In this document: piece by piece, positions 19,013-27,749 of the stretch | Layout: each line of letters starts with the position of its first letter | How positions within the stretch are numbered: position 1 is the first letter of the stretch | Source of the DNA: Corynebacterium alimapuense | GTDB taxonomy: Bacteria > Actinomycetota > Actinomycetes > Mycobacteriales > Mycobacteriaceae | Direction of reading: 5' to 3' | DNA length: 64,000 bases | Assembly (NCBI RefSeq): GCF_003716585.1 | Contig: NZ_PTJO01000003.1 | Coordinates: forward strand, 656,569 to 720,568 | Translations under genes and position numbers: made by a program | The notes under the pieces: generated by a model | What the model was told of the DNA's origin: nothing | The model's input: the letters and a program-made list of their open reading frames with translations, nothing else | Databases searched by the model: none

Positions 19013-19131
19013 ACCCACCTGCTCGGGGTACAACCCCTGAACAGGTGCTGCGGGTATACGGGAATAATCGCACCATAATCTGGGTTGAGATTTGGGAGTA
19101 CTTACCGCAGACCTGGAAGGCGACTATTTCT

Positions 19132-20154
19132 GTGTCCCCCACCATCCCGTTGTCACTGATCGACTTTTGCACGATCTATCCAGGAGAAACTAACGGCGAA
19201 TCTATGATTCGCTCGGTAGATCTGGCTCAGCGCGCAGAACAATTCGGATACTCACGAATCTGGTATTCCGAGCACCACAACATGCCCTCGATCGCCTCTT
19301 CCGCCCCTGCAGTGCTGATCTCGCATATTGGGGCCAAGACGGAAAAGATCCGGCTCGGCGCCGGTGGCGTCATGCTGCCCAACCACTCCCCCTATGTCAT
19401 CGCCGAGCAATTCGGCACCCTGGCGGAGCTCTACCCAGAACGCATCGATCTAGGTTTAGGCCGGGCGCCCGGCACCGATATGAACACCCTCGGCCGAGCG
19501 TTGCGTCGAGACGGCAATGCCGCAGAGCACTTCCCACAGGATGTTCTAGAACTCGACGGTTATCTTAAGGGCAGGTCCAAGATTCCGGGCGTCTCCGCCA
19601 TTCCAGGGGCCAATACCAACGTGCCGCTCTACATCTTGGGTTCCTCAATGTTCGGAGCGACCCTGGCTGCACAATTGGGGCTTCCTTATTCCTTTGCCTC
19701 GCATTTCGCACCAACTCATCTCGAGCGTGCAGTGGATTATTACCGTGCTAATTTCCAGCCTTCAGAGACCCTGAGCGAGCCTTATGTCATCGCAGCAGTG
19801 AACGTCATCGCTGCTGAGACCACCGAAGAGGCCAAAGACCAGCAGCACCGAGTTCACCGCCATCGGGTGCGCGCGATGGTTGGGCGTGGCCGCAGCTTTT
19901 CTGACATGGAGCTCGATGCAATCATTGCTTCCCAGCAAGGCCAGCAGATCATTGACATGATGCGATTCAGCGGCGTTGGTACCGGTGAACAGGTGCGCTC
20001 TTACTTAGAAGAATTCACCGCCACCGCCCAAGCGGATGAGCTGATGGTCTCATTGCAGGCAACCTCGCACGAGGAAGTCCTGCGCAGCATGAGCATCCTG
20101 GCTGATGTCTGGGGTCTCGACCCAGCTCACACTGCTGGTGCGCCTGGGGCTTAA
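19132..20154 (+). CDS. LLM-class flavin-dependent oxidoreductase
   Basis: A luciferase-like monooxygenase family protein (FMN- or F420-dependent, group with YhbW/LuxA-like sequences). [20 protein letters not shown] and [18 protein letters not shown] are hallmark segments, followed by [14 protein letters not shown]. The chosen GTG at 19132 ([12 protein letters not shown]) has GGAAGG 11 bases upstream and matches where the family begins; the ORF is open further upstream without similarity. Length 340 aa is normal. The gene stands alone, 119 bases after maltokinase. Substrate is unknown. Confidence 0.87.
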   Translation: MSPTIPLSLIDFCTIYPGETNGESMIRSVDLAQRAEQFGYSRIWYSEHHNMPSIASSAPAVLISHIGAKTEKIRLGAGGVMLPNHSPYVIAEQFGTLAELYPERIDLGLGRAPGTDMNTLGRALRRDGNAAEHFPQDVLELDGYLKGRSKIPGVSAIPGANTNVPLYILGSSMFGATLAAQLGLPYSFASHFAPTHLERAVDYYRANFQPSETLSEPYVIAAVNVIAAETTEEAKDQQHRVHRHRVRAMVGRGRSFSDMELDAIIASQQGQQIIDMMRFSGVGTGEQVRSYLEEFTATAQADELMVSLQATSHEEVLRSMSILADVWGLDPAHTAGAPGA

Positions 20155-20207
20155 AGCCCCCCTGCCAAGGCCACCAAGAGCCACCGATAGTGGGCCGCCG
20201 GGCTTTT
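20153..20207 (+). terminator. Candidate terminator between convergent genes
   Basis: AAAGCCC (20153-20159) can pair with GGGCTTT (20200-20206), with inner pairings such as CCAC/GTGG, and a T run CTTTT at the right end. It overlaps the stop of the oxidoreductase gene and faces the convergent gene ending at 20241. The stem is interrupted, so this is moderate evidence. Confidence 0.45.
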
Positions 20208-20240
20208 CTAGCAGCTGCCAGCGCACGCAGTCCTAGCGGC

Positions 20241-20768
20241 TTAAAGGGTGCCCAACTTATCCACGCTGATGGCTGGAGCTCGCTGCCCGATTAGCTCTAC
20301 CATCTCAAACGGCTTCGGCTTTGGCCCTTCCGGAAATCGCACAGTATAAGGCGCCGCTGCAAGAAAAGCGGCCGAGTCCTTGCCTATTCGCTCCGGTATA
20401 TGTTCTGGCAACAGGACCAGGAAAGTTCCCTGACCAAGCTTGGAATACAGCTGCAGGTGGGCTAATTGAGATAGCGGAAAGCTCACCCCAGTTGAGATGA
20501 GCTGAATCTGTTCGCCAACTATCAATACTGGCCGCGAACGCCGCCACAGGACGATTACCAGCATGAGGATAGAGATCAAGATCCCCATGGCGGGGGCAAG
20601 GGCTGCGAGATAGAACAGATTGCCCACTACCTGCTGTTGCTGATTGCCCGCCGACCACAGTAAACCCAGCAGGATTGGCACGAGGGCTAGCACAAACACC
20701 ACGCAGGTGATCACAGCCCGGCTGGTTGCCAGATGCAGCGGGGAACAGCGCAAGGTGATCGGTTTCAT
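20241..20768 (-). CDS. Membrane protein of unknown function, two helices
   Basis: A 175-residue protein with two hydrophobic helices near the N-terminus (about residues 18-40 and 49-75) separated by a short polar hairpin (SAGNQQQQ). A soluble C-terminal half follows, with a PH-like beta pattern (RPVLIVGEQIQLISTGVSFP). This layout resembles small bacterial PH-domain-type membrane proteins, but I do not recognise the family with confidence. It lies 13 bases after the AEC transporter gene on the same strand and is likely co-transcribed with it. Confidence 0.7.
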   Translation of the reverse strand: MKPITLRCSPLHLATSRAVITCVVFVLALVPILLGLLWSAGNQQQQVVGNLFYLAALAPAMGILISILMLVIVLWRRSRPVLIVGEQIQLISTGVSFPLSQLAHLQLYSKLGQGTFLVLLPEHIPERIGKDSAAFLAAAPYTVRFPEGPKPKPFEMVELIGQRAPAISVDKLGTL

Positions 20769-20781
20769 GATGACAGTGAGT

Positions 20782-21690
20782 TTATCCCAGCAGGTAAGTG
20801 ATCAGAATCAGGACGGGGAAGGACACCAAAGTAGAGACCACTCCGGCATCGCGGGCGAGGATTTCGTTGGTTCTAAATCGCAGCGCATAGGTGAGCACGT
20901 TTTGGGCGGTAGGCAGGGCAGCTAGTACCACCGCTGCCAACAGTGCGGCTCCGTCCATGCCGAAGACGAGGTGCGCGATGAGACCGGCTACCAACGGGTG
21001 CACGAAGTTCTTGAGAATGACCACGATCGCCACATCCCAGTTCGGTCGCACACTAGAGCCAAGCAAAGACATACCAAATACCAAAAGCGCCAACGGTACG
21101 GCTGCCCCGGCGAGTAATCCGACAGGTTCGCTCAGGATCACTGGCACCGGGATCCGCACATAGCCCACCGTCATCCCTGCTATGGCTGCCATCAGCATGG
21201 GGTTAGTCAAGGCTTGAAGAAGATTGCGCATCAGTGAGGCTTGCTTGGATGAGTTCATCAAGTCCAACACAGTGAGGGTGCTCGGCGCATAAAAGGCGAC
21301 CTGAAAGAGGATGACGGGCACGACAGCGGCGGCGTCGTCAAGAATGTAGACCGCCAGAGGGATACCGAGGTTGCCAGCATTGGCATAAGAGGACGCCAAC
21401 ATACCGATCAGGCTGTCGGGTTTGCTGCGTCCACGCAGGCGCAGGAGCAGAAAACCTAAGAAGCCAGCGATCAGGGCAGAGGTAGAGATAACGACAAACC
21501 CGGTGGAGAAAATCTCTCGAGGGTCAGTGTCGATGAGAATGTCGAAGAGCAATGCTGGGGTGGCAACCAGGTAGACCACATTCGCCAACACCATCCGGGC
21601 GCCTGGCCCAAGTGCCTCTTTGAGCGCTAGGTGATAACCCGCAGCGATGATCACGGCCACTACTCCGAAACCGGTGATCACCTCCAGCAT
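20782..21690 (-). CDS. AEC-family (auxin efflux carrier-like) transporter
   Basis: An integral membrane protein of 302 residues with about ten hydrophobic helices and the two-fold arrangement of the AEC/BART superfamily. Recognisable segments are MLASSYANAGNLGIPLAVYIL (broken helix with Asn-Ala-Gly-Asn), NPMLMAAIAGM and ALPTAQNVLTYALRF. Bacterial members export or import organic acids such as malate; the substrate here is unknown. It is transcribed divergently from the peptide ABC importer, with about 144 bases between starts that must hold both promoters. Confidence 0.88.
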   Translation of the reverse strand: MLEVITGFGVVAVIIAAGYHLALKEALGPGARMVLANVVYLVATPALLFDILIDTDPREIFSTGFVVISTSALIAGFLGFLLLRLRGRSKPDSLIGMLASSYANAGNLGIPLAVYILDDAAAVVPVILFQVAFYAPSTLTVLDLMNSSKQASLMRNLLQALTNPMLMAAIAGMTVGYVRIPVPVILSEPVGLLAGAAVPLALLVFGMSLLGSSVRPNWDVAIVVILKNFVHPLVAGLIAHLVFGMDGAALLAAVVLAALPTAQNVLTYALRFRTNEILARDAGVVSTLVSFPVLILITYLLG

Positions 21691-21834
21691 GGTGGTCTCC
21701 CTTTCATCGATGATCTTCGTGGCTGCGCAGAAAACTACAGCATATACCCGTCATCGCTAGCTCTCAGCGCGAGAATCCGCCGTGATGGCATCCCGTTTAC
21801 TTGATGGAAGCTCCGCCGATTACCCTTGTTCGCT

Positions 21835-23340
21835 ATGACCATCCGCCAGGTAGCCGTCGCCTTCGCGCTCGCCGCGGCGCTGTCGATGTCCGCGTGCTCG
21901 GCAGGTTCCACTGCTACTCAGGTGGGCCGGATCGCCGATGCCGATAGCCTGGTGGTGGGTACTACCGGAGTACCGGCTTCATTGGATTTCACCACCACCG
22001 CGGGAGCAGCCATCCCCCAGGCAATGATGGCCAATATCTACGAAGGCCTTGTGCGCATCGATGATGATGGCCAGATCGAACCGTTATTGGCTACCTCTTG
22101 GGAAGTTTCCGAAGATCGCACCGTGTATACCTTCCAGCTGCGCGAAGGGGTCCGCTTCTCCGATGGCTCTGCCTTCACCGCAGACAGCGCGGTATTTAGC
22201 ATCAATTATGTCCAGGACTCCTGGACCAACGGGCTCAAATCTCAGATGGCAGTGGTCTCCTCAGCGAAGGCACTCGATGAATACACCCTCCAGGTCAGCC
22301 TCACTCAGCCGTCTCACCGCTGGTTGTGGTCGATGGGCACCTTAACTGGGGCGATGTTCTCCCCCACCGGTGTTGATCAACTGGCCACCAATCCGGTGGG
22401 AACTGGACCGTTCACGCTCGAGCGCTTCGCGGTTGGCGAGTCGGTCTCGCTAAGCGCTCGAGCTGATTATTGGGGCACACCAGCGCAGCAAGATGCCAGC
22501 ATTCGTTATTTCTCCGATGCCACCTCTGCAGTCAATGCGCTGCGCTCTGGCGATATTGATGTCGTCTGGTCGATGCAAGCGCCGGAACTATTGGACAATC
22601 TGCCCGAAGAATATGACGTCCAGGTCGGCACCACCAATGGCGAGGTACTCCTGGCAATGAACAATGACTCCCCACCGTTTGATGACCCGCGGGTGCGCCG
22701 GGCAGCAGCTAATGCCGTGGACCGCGACGCGCTCAACCTCGTGGTCTGGGAAGGATTGGCCACCGATACTGGCGGTGCTCCCGTGCCTCCGAGTGATCCT
22801 TGGTTCACCGGAGACGAGTATCTAGATTTCAATCCAGAACGCGCCCGTGAGCTTTTGGCAGAAGCTGGGTATAACTCCAATGACAACCGCCCCCACATAA
22901 CCATTGCGGTACCGACGCTTCCCTATGCCCAAAATATCTCCGAGCTGCTCTATTCCCAGTTGAGCGAGGTCGGTTTCGAGGTCACTTTAGAAAGCGTGGA
23001 ATTCCCGGCAGTATGGCTCTCCCAGGTCTTTAGCGAGCAGGACTACGACATGTCGATCATGGCCCATGTTGAAGCCCGCGATCTCCCCACTTTGTTCGGC
23101 GATCCCGACTACTACCTCGGATTCGATAACACTGAGGTTCAGGAGCAGCTGCTGGCAGCCGATACGCAGCTCGATGAAACCAGTCACATGATCTCCGCGG
23201 TGGAGACCATCATGGCGCAGACAGGTGCGCTAACGGTGTTTAACCAGCCCAATATTGTCATCACGGCACCAGGTATCACTGGGATAGAACCCACCGTGGT
23301 CACCGATGCGCTAGCGTTGGCAGGGATCGATAAGCAGTGA
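21835..23340 (+). CDS. Oligopeptide/dipeptide ABC transporter, substrate-binding lipoprotein
   Basis: A family 5 (DppA/OppA) solute-binding lipoprotein of about 501 residues. The signal peptide ends in lipobox SMSAC. PLLATSWEVSEDRTVYTFQLR and GVRFSDGSAFTADSAVFSI are the family's N-terminal signature, and NPVGTGPF is typical of the middle. The ATG at 21835 follows TACCCT by eight bases, suggesting a leaderless start. It is the first gene of a four-gene importer whose genes overlap by four bases each. It would bind peptides or related small ligands outside the membrane. Ligand is unknown. Confidence 0.92.
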   Translation: MTIRQVAVAFALAAALSMSACSAGSTATQVGRIADADSLVVGTTGVPASLDFTTTAGAAIPQAMMANIYEGLVRIDDDGQIEPLLATSWEVSEDRTVYTFQLREGVRFSDGSAFTADSAVFSINYVQDSWTNGLKSQMAVVSSAKALDEYTLQVSLTQPSHRWLWSMGTLTGAMFSPTGVDQLATNPVGTGPFTLERFAVGESVSLSARADYWGTPAQQDASIRYFSDATSAVNALRSGDIDVVWSMQAPELLDNLPEEYDVQVGTTNGEVLLAMNNDSPPFDDPRVRRAAANAVDRDALNLVVWEGLATDTGGAPVPPSDPWFTGDEYLDFNPERARELLAEAGYNSNDNRPHITIAVPTLPYAQNISELLYSQLSEVGFEVTLESVEFPAVWLSQVFSEQDYDMSIMAHVEARDLPTLFGDPDYYLGFDNTEVQEQLLAADTQLDETSHMISAVETIMAQTGALTVFNQPNIVITAPGITGIEPTVVTDALALAGIDKQ

Positions 23341-24275
23341 TCATTCGGGTATTGCTTCGCTATCTCCTCTCCCTATTTTTGGGTTCACTCATCGTTTTTG
23401 CCCTCTTGCGTGCCATTCCTGGTGACCCGGCGCGCGTGGCGCTAGGAGTCACGGCCACTGATGAAGCGGTCGCGACTCTAGCTGCCCAATTAGGCACCGA
23501 CCGTTCTCTTATCGCGCAGTATTTCAGCTGGATCGGGGGACTTCTCACCGGAGATTTCGGGGTCTCGCTGGCATCTCGTCAAGACATCACTCCCCTGATT
23601 CTGGATCGGGCGCAGGTCTCGATGATCCTGGTGGGCACCGCGATGGTGTTCTCGGTAGTGATTGCCATCCCGATGGGGATGTGGGCGGCGCGCCGATCCT
23701 CGCGTATCGACGGCGCGTTGGTCGCAGGTTCCTCTCAGATCGGCATTGCGATCCCCTCGTTTTTGGCGGGAATCTTGTTAGTTACGGTGTTCTCGGTGCA
23801 GCTGGGTTGGTTTCCGGCCAACGGCTGGATCCCACCCGGGGCAGATTTTCTCGGCTTTTTACACCGGCTGGTCTTGCCAGTAATCGCGTTGACCGCGGTC
23901 CAAGCGGCGATGCTCACCCGCTACATCCGCTCCGCAATCTTGGAGATCATCGACGGTGATTTCATCCGAACTTCGCGGTCCACGGGAGCGTCGATAAGCC
24001 AGGCATTGCGCCGGCATGGACTGCGCAATGCCGCACTACCAGTGCTGACGGTCACTGGTCTCCAGCTCACGGCGTTGGTCGTGGGCGCGGTGGTCATCGA
24101 GCGAGTGTTTCTTATTCCGGGACTGGGCTCGATGCTGCTGGATGCCCTCGCCCAGCGTGATCTGACCACGGTGCAGAGCATCGTGATGGTCTTGGTTGTA
24201 TTCACCCTGACGGTCAACCTCTTGGTTGATCTGGCCTACCGGCTAGTTGACCCGAGGATTGGGAGTAACGCATGA
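23337..24275 (+). CDS. Peptide ABC transporter permease (DppB type)
   Basis: The first permease subunit, 312 residues, with six hydrophobic helices and the DppB-type N-terminus (LLRYLLSLFLGSLIVFALLR followed by PGDPA). The ATPase-contact EAA-like segment is near RTSRSTGASISQALRRHGLRNA. GTG at 23337 overlaps the TGA of the binding-protein gene by four bases. One 12-mer GCGTCGATAAGC lies in it at 23988, encoding Ala-Ser-Ile-Ser with the rare Ile codon ATA. Confidence 0.92.
   Translation: MIIRVLLRYLLSLFLGSLIVFALLRAIPGDPARVALGVTATDEAVATLAAQLGTDRSLIAQYFSWIGGLLTGDFGVSLASRQDITPLILDRAQVSMILVGTAMVFSVVIAIPMGMWAARRSSRIDGALVAGSSQIGIAIPSFLAGILLVTVFSVQLGWFPANGWIPPGADFLGFLHRLVLPVIALTAVQAAMLTRYIRSAILEIIDGDFIRTSRSTGASISQALRRHGLRNAALPVLTVTGLQLTALVVGAVVIERVFLIPGLGSMLLDALAQRDLTTVQSIVMVLVVFTLTVNLLVDLAYRLVDPRIGSNA
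23988..23999 (+). repeat. 12-mer GCGTCGATAAGC, copy 3
   Basis: Perfect copy inside the DppB-type permease gene, read as GCG TCG ATA AGC (Ala-Ser-Ile-Ser). Confidence 0.75.
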
Positions 24276-25087
24276 GAAGACTTCCTATCTCCGGGTGGAT
24301 CGGTTTGATCATCGTCGCGCTGACCATAGCCACGGCGCTGGTGTCATTGTTGTGGACTCCTTATGACCCTTTGCACGCGGTGCCCGCCGATCGGTTGCTG
24401 GGCGCTGGCCCACAGCATCTTTTAGGTACTGACCGTTTCGGTCGCGATGTACTCAGCCGGATTATGAGCGGTGCACGCATCACCTTGCTGGTTGGCGTGG
24501 TGGCAGTGAGCATCTCCGCAGTGGTGGGAGTTGCCGTCGGGATTTGGGCAGGGATGCAGCGAGGCTGGGTGGAATCGATCACCATGCGTGGGGCGGACCT
24601 GATGCTGGCGTTTCCGGCACTATTGCTGGCGATTATTCTGGGCGCTGCTTTTGGTACTTCCACCGTTACTGCGATGGTAGCTATCGGGATTGCGGGGATT
24701 CCGAGTTTCGCTCGTGTGGCTCGTGCCGGAACGCTGCAAGTGATGACCCAGGACTATGTGGCTTCCGCACGGGTCTCCCAGGTTCCTGGGTTGCGCATTG
24801 CCACCCGGCATATTCTGCCCAATATTGCGGGCATGCTCGTGGTGCAAGCTTCGGTAGCCTTCGCCCTGGCAATCCTGGCCGAAGCCGCCTTGAGCTTTTT
24901 GGGCTTGGGCACTTCCCCGCCGGATGCGTCGTGGGGACGGATGTTGCAATCTGCGCAAGCCTCCCTCGGCAGCGCCCCACAGTTGGCTTTGTGGCCAGGT
25001 CTGGCTATTGCTCTCAGCGTCTTGGGATTCAATCTGCTCGGCGATGGTCTGCGCGATGTCCTCGATCCGAAACGGAGCAGTAAATGA
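24272..25087 (+). CDS. Peptide ABC transporter permease (DppC type)
   Basis: Second permease subunit, 271 residues. It has the DppC signature HLLGTDRFGRDVLSRIMSGA after the first helix, and the EAA-like loop near ASARVSQVPGLRIATRHILPN. The C-terminal LSFLGLGTSPPDASWGRML is diagnostic of the DppC group. ATG at 24272 overlaps the previous stop by four bases (ATGA). It pairs with the DppB-type subunit to form the membrane channel. Confidence 0.93.
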   Translation: MRRLPISGWIGLIIVALTIATALVSLLWTPYDPLHAVPADRLLGAGPQHLLGTDRFGRDVLSRIMSGARITLLVGVVAVSISAVVGVAVGIWAGMQRGWVESITMRGADLMLAFPALLLAIILGAAFGTSTVTAMVAIGIAGIPSFARVARAGTLQVMTQDYVASARVSQVPGLRIATRHILPNIAGMLVVQASVAFALAILAEAALSFLGLGTSPPDASWGRMLQSAQASLGSAPQLALWPGLAIALSVLGFNLLGDGLRDVLDPKRSSK

Positions 25088-26520
25088 ATGTTCTTGAGGT
25101 CAAAGATCTCACCGTCGGAGAAGGACTTATCGCTGGCATCTCCTTCCAGATCTGCCGTGGCGAGCGCCTAGGGATGATCGGTGAATCCGGCTCTGGCAAG
25201 TCCTTGACTGCGCTGTCGATCATGGGATTGTTGCCCCGTGGTCTCAACGCCACCGGTTCGATCACACTTCTCGGCACCGAGGTCATCGGCCGCAGTGACC
25301 GTCAGGTTCGTCGACTCCGCGGGCCGGTGGTGGCCATGGTGTTCCAGGAGCCAATGAGCGCGCTGGATCCGTTGATGACGGTGGGCCGACAGGTCGCCGA
25401 GGCCTGCGATAGCAGTGCGCAAGCAGATATCACCCAACTGTTTATCGACGTCGCCCTCGATCCAGCACGCATGGATGCTTACCCACACGAACTCTCCGGT
25501 GGGCAACGTCAACGAGTGCTCATAGCCATGGCGTTGGCGCATGATCCAGACCTGCTCATCTGCGATGAGCCCACCACAGCTCTCGATGTCACCGTCCAAG
25601 ACCAAATCCTCGAACTGCTCGATGCGTTGGTCGAACAACGTGGGCTATCCCTGCTATTTATTACCCATGACCTCGGCGTGATCAACCGCATGTGCCGACG
25701 AGTGCTGGTGCTTGCCGACGGCGCGATCATTGAGGAAGCAGCAACCTCTCAGGTGCTCAGTCAACCGGCTCACCCCTACACCGCACAGTTGGTAGCCGCA
25801 GCTCAGCCAGGCCCCCCGGCGGTCCCAGGACCGGTAGGCCAGGTGGTGCTCACGGCAGATAAGGCCACTAGGCGTTTCGCATCCCAGAACGCACTCGATA
25901 ATCTCTCCCTAGTGGTCCACCGTGGTGAGCGCCTCGGGATAGTGGGAGGTTCCGGTTCCGGAAAATCAACCCTACTGCGCCAATTCGCCGGACTCGATGC
26001 CCTAGATTCGGGTTCGGTAACGGTGGGTGCGCAGGTGCAGGTAGTTTTCCAGGATCCCCAAAGCTCACTCAACCCGCGGCTGAAGGTCGGCCGCAGTATC
26101 GCCGAAGGAATGCCTCGAAAGGATAGTGAGCGAATCAACCAGGTCTTAGCCGAAGTCGGGCTTGCCCCCGATTCTGCTGAGCGCTATCCGCATCAGTTCT
26201 CCGGTGGCCAGCGCCAGCGAATCTCCATTGCACGAGCAGTAGCTGGTCGCCCAGAAGTACTCCTGGCCGATGAACCTGTCTCCGCACTCGATGTCTCAGT
26301 ACGCGCCCAAGTACTAGAGCTGCTTGACCGATTGGTCAAAGACTACGGACTAACGCTGGTGATGGTCTCCCACGACCTATCGGTCATCCGCGAAGTCTGC
26401 ACCACGGTGGCGGTGATGCACCAAGGCCGCATCGTTGAGCATGGCCCCACCGAGCAAATCTGGGTAAATCCTCAACACGAATACACCCGATCTCTTTTGG
26501 CTGCGATCCCTAGACTCTAG
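25084..26520 (+). CDS. Peptide ABC transporter ATPase, two fused nucleotide-binding domains
   Basis: A 478-residue protein that fuses DppD-like and DppF-like ATPases in one chain. The first domain has Walker A GESGSGKS, signature LSGGQRQR and Walker B LLICDEPTTALD. The second has Walker A GGSGSGKST, signature FSGGQRQR and VLLADEPVSALD. Each ends in the His switch (THDLGV, SHDLSV). The second domain lacks part of the usual DppF C-terminal extension, as is common in fused forms. ATG at 25084 overlaps the permease stop by four bases. Together the four genes encode a complete peptide importer. Confidence 0.94.
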   Translation: MNVLEVKDLTVGEGLIAGISFQICRGERLGMIGESGSGKSLTALSIMGLLPRGLNATGSITLLGTEVIGRSDRQVRRLRGPVVAMVFQEPMSALDPLMTVGRQVAEACDSSAQADITQLFIDVALDPARMDAYPHELSGGQRQRVLIAMALAHDPDLLICDEPTTALDVTVQDQILELLDALVEQRGLSLLFITHDLGVINRMCRRVLVLADGAIIEEAATSQVLSQPAHPYTAQLVAAAQPGPPAVPGPVGQVVLTADKATRRFASQNALDNLSLVVHRGERLGIVGGSGSGKSTLLRQFAGLDALDSGSVTVGAQVQVVFQDPQSSLNPRLKVGRSIAEGMPRKDSERINQVLAEVGLAPDSAERYPHQFSGGQRQRISIARAVAGRPEVLLADEPVSALDVSVRAQVLELLDRLVKDYGLTLVMVSHDLSVIREVCTTVAVMHQGRIVEHGPTEQIWVNPQHEYTRSLLAAIPRL

Positions 26521-26548
26521 AAAAATCTCATCGTGGGACAATAACTAC

Positions 26549-27490
26549 ATGACTACTCAAGACTCCACCTGCCAAATCGTCGTCGTTGGTTCCATCAACG
26601 CCGATCTCACCGTTCGGGTGGGGCGACACCCCTTGCCTGGGGAAACCTTGCTGGGTACCGGCGGTGAAGTCACCGCAGGTGGCAAAGGCGCCAACCAAGC
26701 AGTCGCAGCTGCACTACAAGGTGCCAGCGTCGCACTCGTCGGCGCCGTCGGTAATGATCCTTATGCGGCTCCGGCTACCGAGTTTCTGTGTAGCTCTGGA
26801 GTGGAGATGTCGGCAGTAAGCACGGTGAAAGAAACCACTGGGCTAGCGGTGATCAGCGTCTCCGAAGATGGTGAGAACTCCATCGTGGTCGTTCCCGGCG
26901 CGAATGCCACGGTGGATGCCACCGCCGTTGCTGCCCATAAAAAACTGATCGCTGACGCCGACATTGTTCTGCTCCAAGGAGAGATCCCTGCTGATGGTTT
27001 TGCTCAGGCCGTGAAGCTGGCTACTGGCCGAGTAGTGGTCAACTTGGCGCCGGTTATCCCCGTCGATCGCGCTGCGCTACTCCACGCCGATCCGATCATG
27101 GCCAATGAGCATGAAGCTGGGTTAATTTTGCAGCAGCTCGGGATCATGGCGGCGTCCGAAGACCCACAGGATCTTGCTCAAGGACTATTGGATGCGGGTT
27201 TCCGCTCGGTAGTGCTCACCCTCGGTGGGGCTGGTGCACTGGTTGCACAAGGAACGCAGCTGATCACGATCCCTACTCCGAAGGTATCGGTGGTCGATAC
27301 CACCGGTGCAGGCGATGCCTTCGCAGGTGCGTTCGTCGCTGAGTTACTTTCCGGAACGGATAAGCAAGGCGGTGCAAACTTGGTAGCTGCAGCCCAGCAG
27401 GCGGCCCGTGTTGGGGCGTTCGCCGTGACTTCTCGTGGTGCACAGGTGTCTTACCCTGGTTTGCACGATCAGCTACCAGCAATCGACTAA
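26549..27490 (+). CDS. rbsK: Ribokinase (PfkB family)
   Basis: Phosphorylates ribose to ribose 5-phosphate. PfkB signature 1 is TAGGKGANQAVAAALQGASV (near residue 41) and signature 2 is VDTTGAGDAFAGAF, with the catalytic Asp in GAGD near residue 254. GSINADL at the N-terminus is the ribokinase sugar-binding start. Length 313 aa is normal. The gene follows the importer by 28 bases; CAATAA just before the ATG could be a -10 for a separate leaderless mRNA. No ribose transporter or RbsR-like regulator lies beside it. Confidence 0.92.
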   Translation: MTTQDSTCQIVVVGSINADLTVRVGRHPLPGETLLGTGGEVTAGGKGANQAVAAALQGASVALVGAVGNDPYAAPATEFLCSSGVEMSAVSTVKETTGLAVISVSEDGENSIVVVPGANATVDATAVAAHKKLIADADIVLLQGEIPADGFAQAVKLATGRVVVNLAPVIPVDRAALLHADPIMANEHEAGLILQQLGIMAASEDPQDLAQGLLDAGFRSVVLTLGGAGALVAQGTQLITIPTPKVSVVDTTGAGDAFAGAFVAELLSGTDKQGGANLVAAAQQAARVGAFAVTSRGAQVSYPGLHDQLPAID

Positions 27491-27506
27491 TCTGGTGACT
27501 TAAATT

Positions 27507-27647
27507 CTACCCGGAGTAAACACTGGTGAGGATGCCGAAGTCTAAGGTTCTTTCCTCATTGACCTCGAAGACTTCAGTCATCCGATCAAATCGATCGATT
27601 TCATCGACCGACAGTGCCACGTGCTCGGGGTTTTCGGGCAGCTCCAT
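27507..27647 (-). CDS. Possible small protein (46 aa)
   Basis: From the ATG at 27647 the minus strand reads MELPENPEHVALSVDEIDRF and continues DRMTEVFEVNEERTLDFG to a stop at 27507. The peptide is acidic and probably helical, with good codon use, and TACGCT ends seven bases before the ATG (leaderless-type promoter). It sits between the convergent ribokinase gene and the end of the BASS transporter gene. I recognise no family. A non-coding 141-bp stretch remains possible. Confidence 0.45.
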   Translation of the reverse strand: MELPENPEHVALSVDEIDRFDRMTEVFEVNEERTLDFGILTSVYSG

Positions 27648-27730
27648 GGTTCTTAGCGTACCTGCGGATCAGTTCAGCGCCAGTTGAGGGTCGCCTCAGA
27701 CCATTAGCGCAGCTGAGCCTCTAAAGCTAG

Positions 27731-27749
27731 GTCAGCTTAGGAAGCTGAC
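27731..27749 (-). terminator. Small hairpin at the end of the BASS transporter gene
   Basis: GTCAGCTT (27731-27738) and AAGCTGAC (27742-27749) form a perfect 8-bp stem with a 3-nt loop, overlapping the stop codon at 27737. The downstream T tract on the minus strand is short (CTTTAG), so termination is uncertain. Confidence 0.4.

Noticed and set aside
19016..19047. Hairpin CACCTG...CAGGTG after maltokinase as a terminator
   Set aside because: The stem is interrupted and no T tract follows on either strand; kept only as a note in the maltokinase entry.
20155..20240. C-rich run as a 6C RNA
   Set aside because: Only one C-rich loop is present; the 6C motif needs two adjacent C-loop hairpins.
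20241..20263. ACTTATCCACGC as a DnaA box or origin
   Set aside because: A single DnaA-box-like match inside a coding region, with no dnaA/dnaN genes or AT-rich unwinding element.
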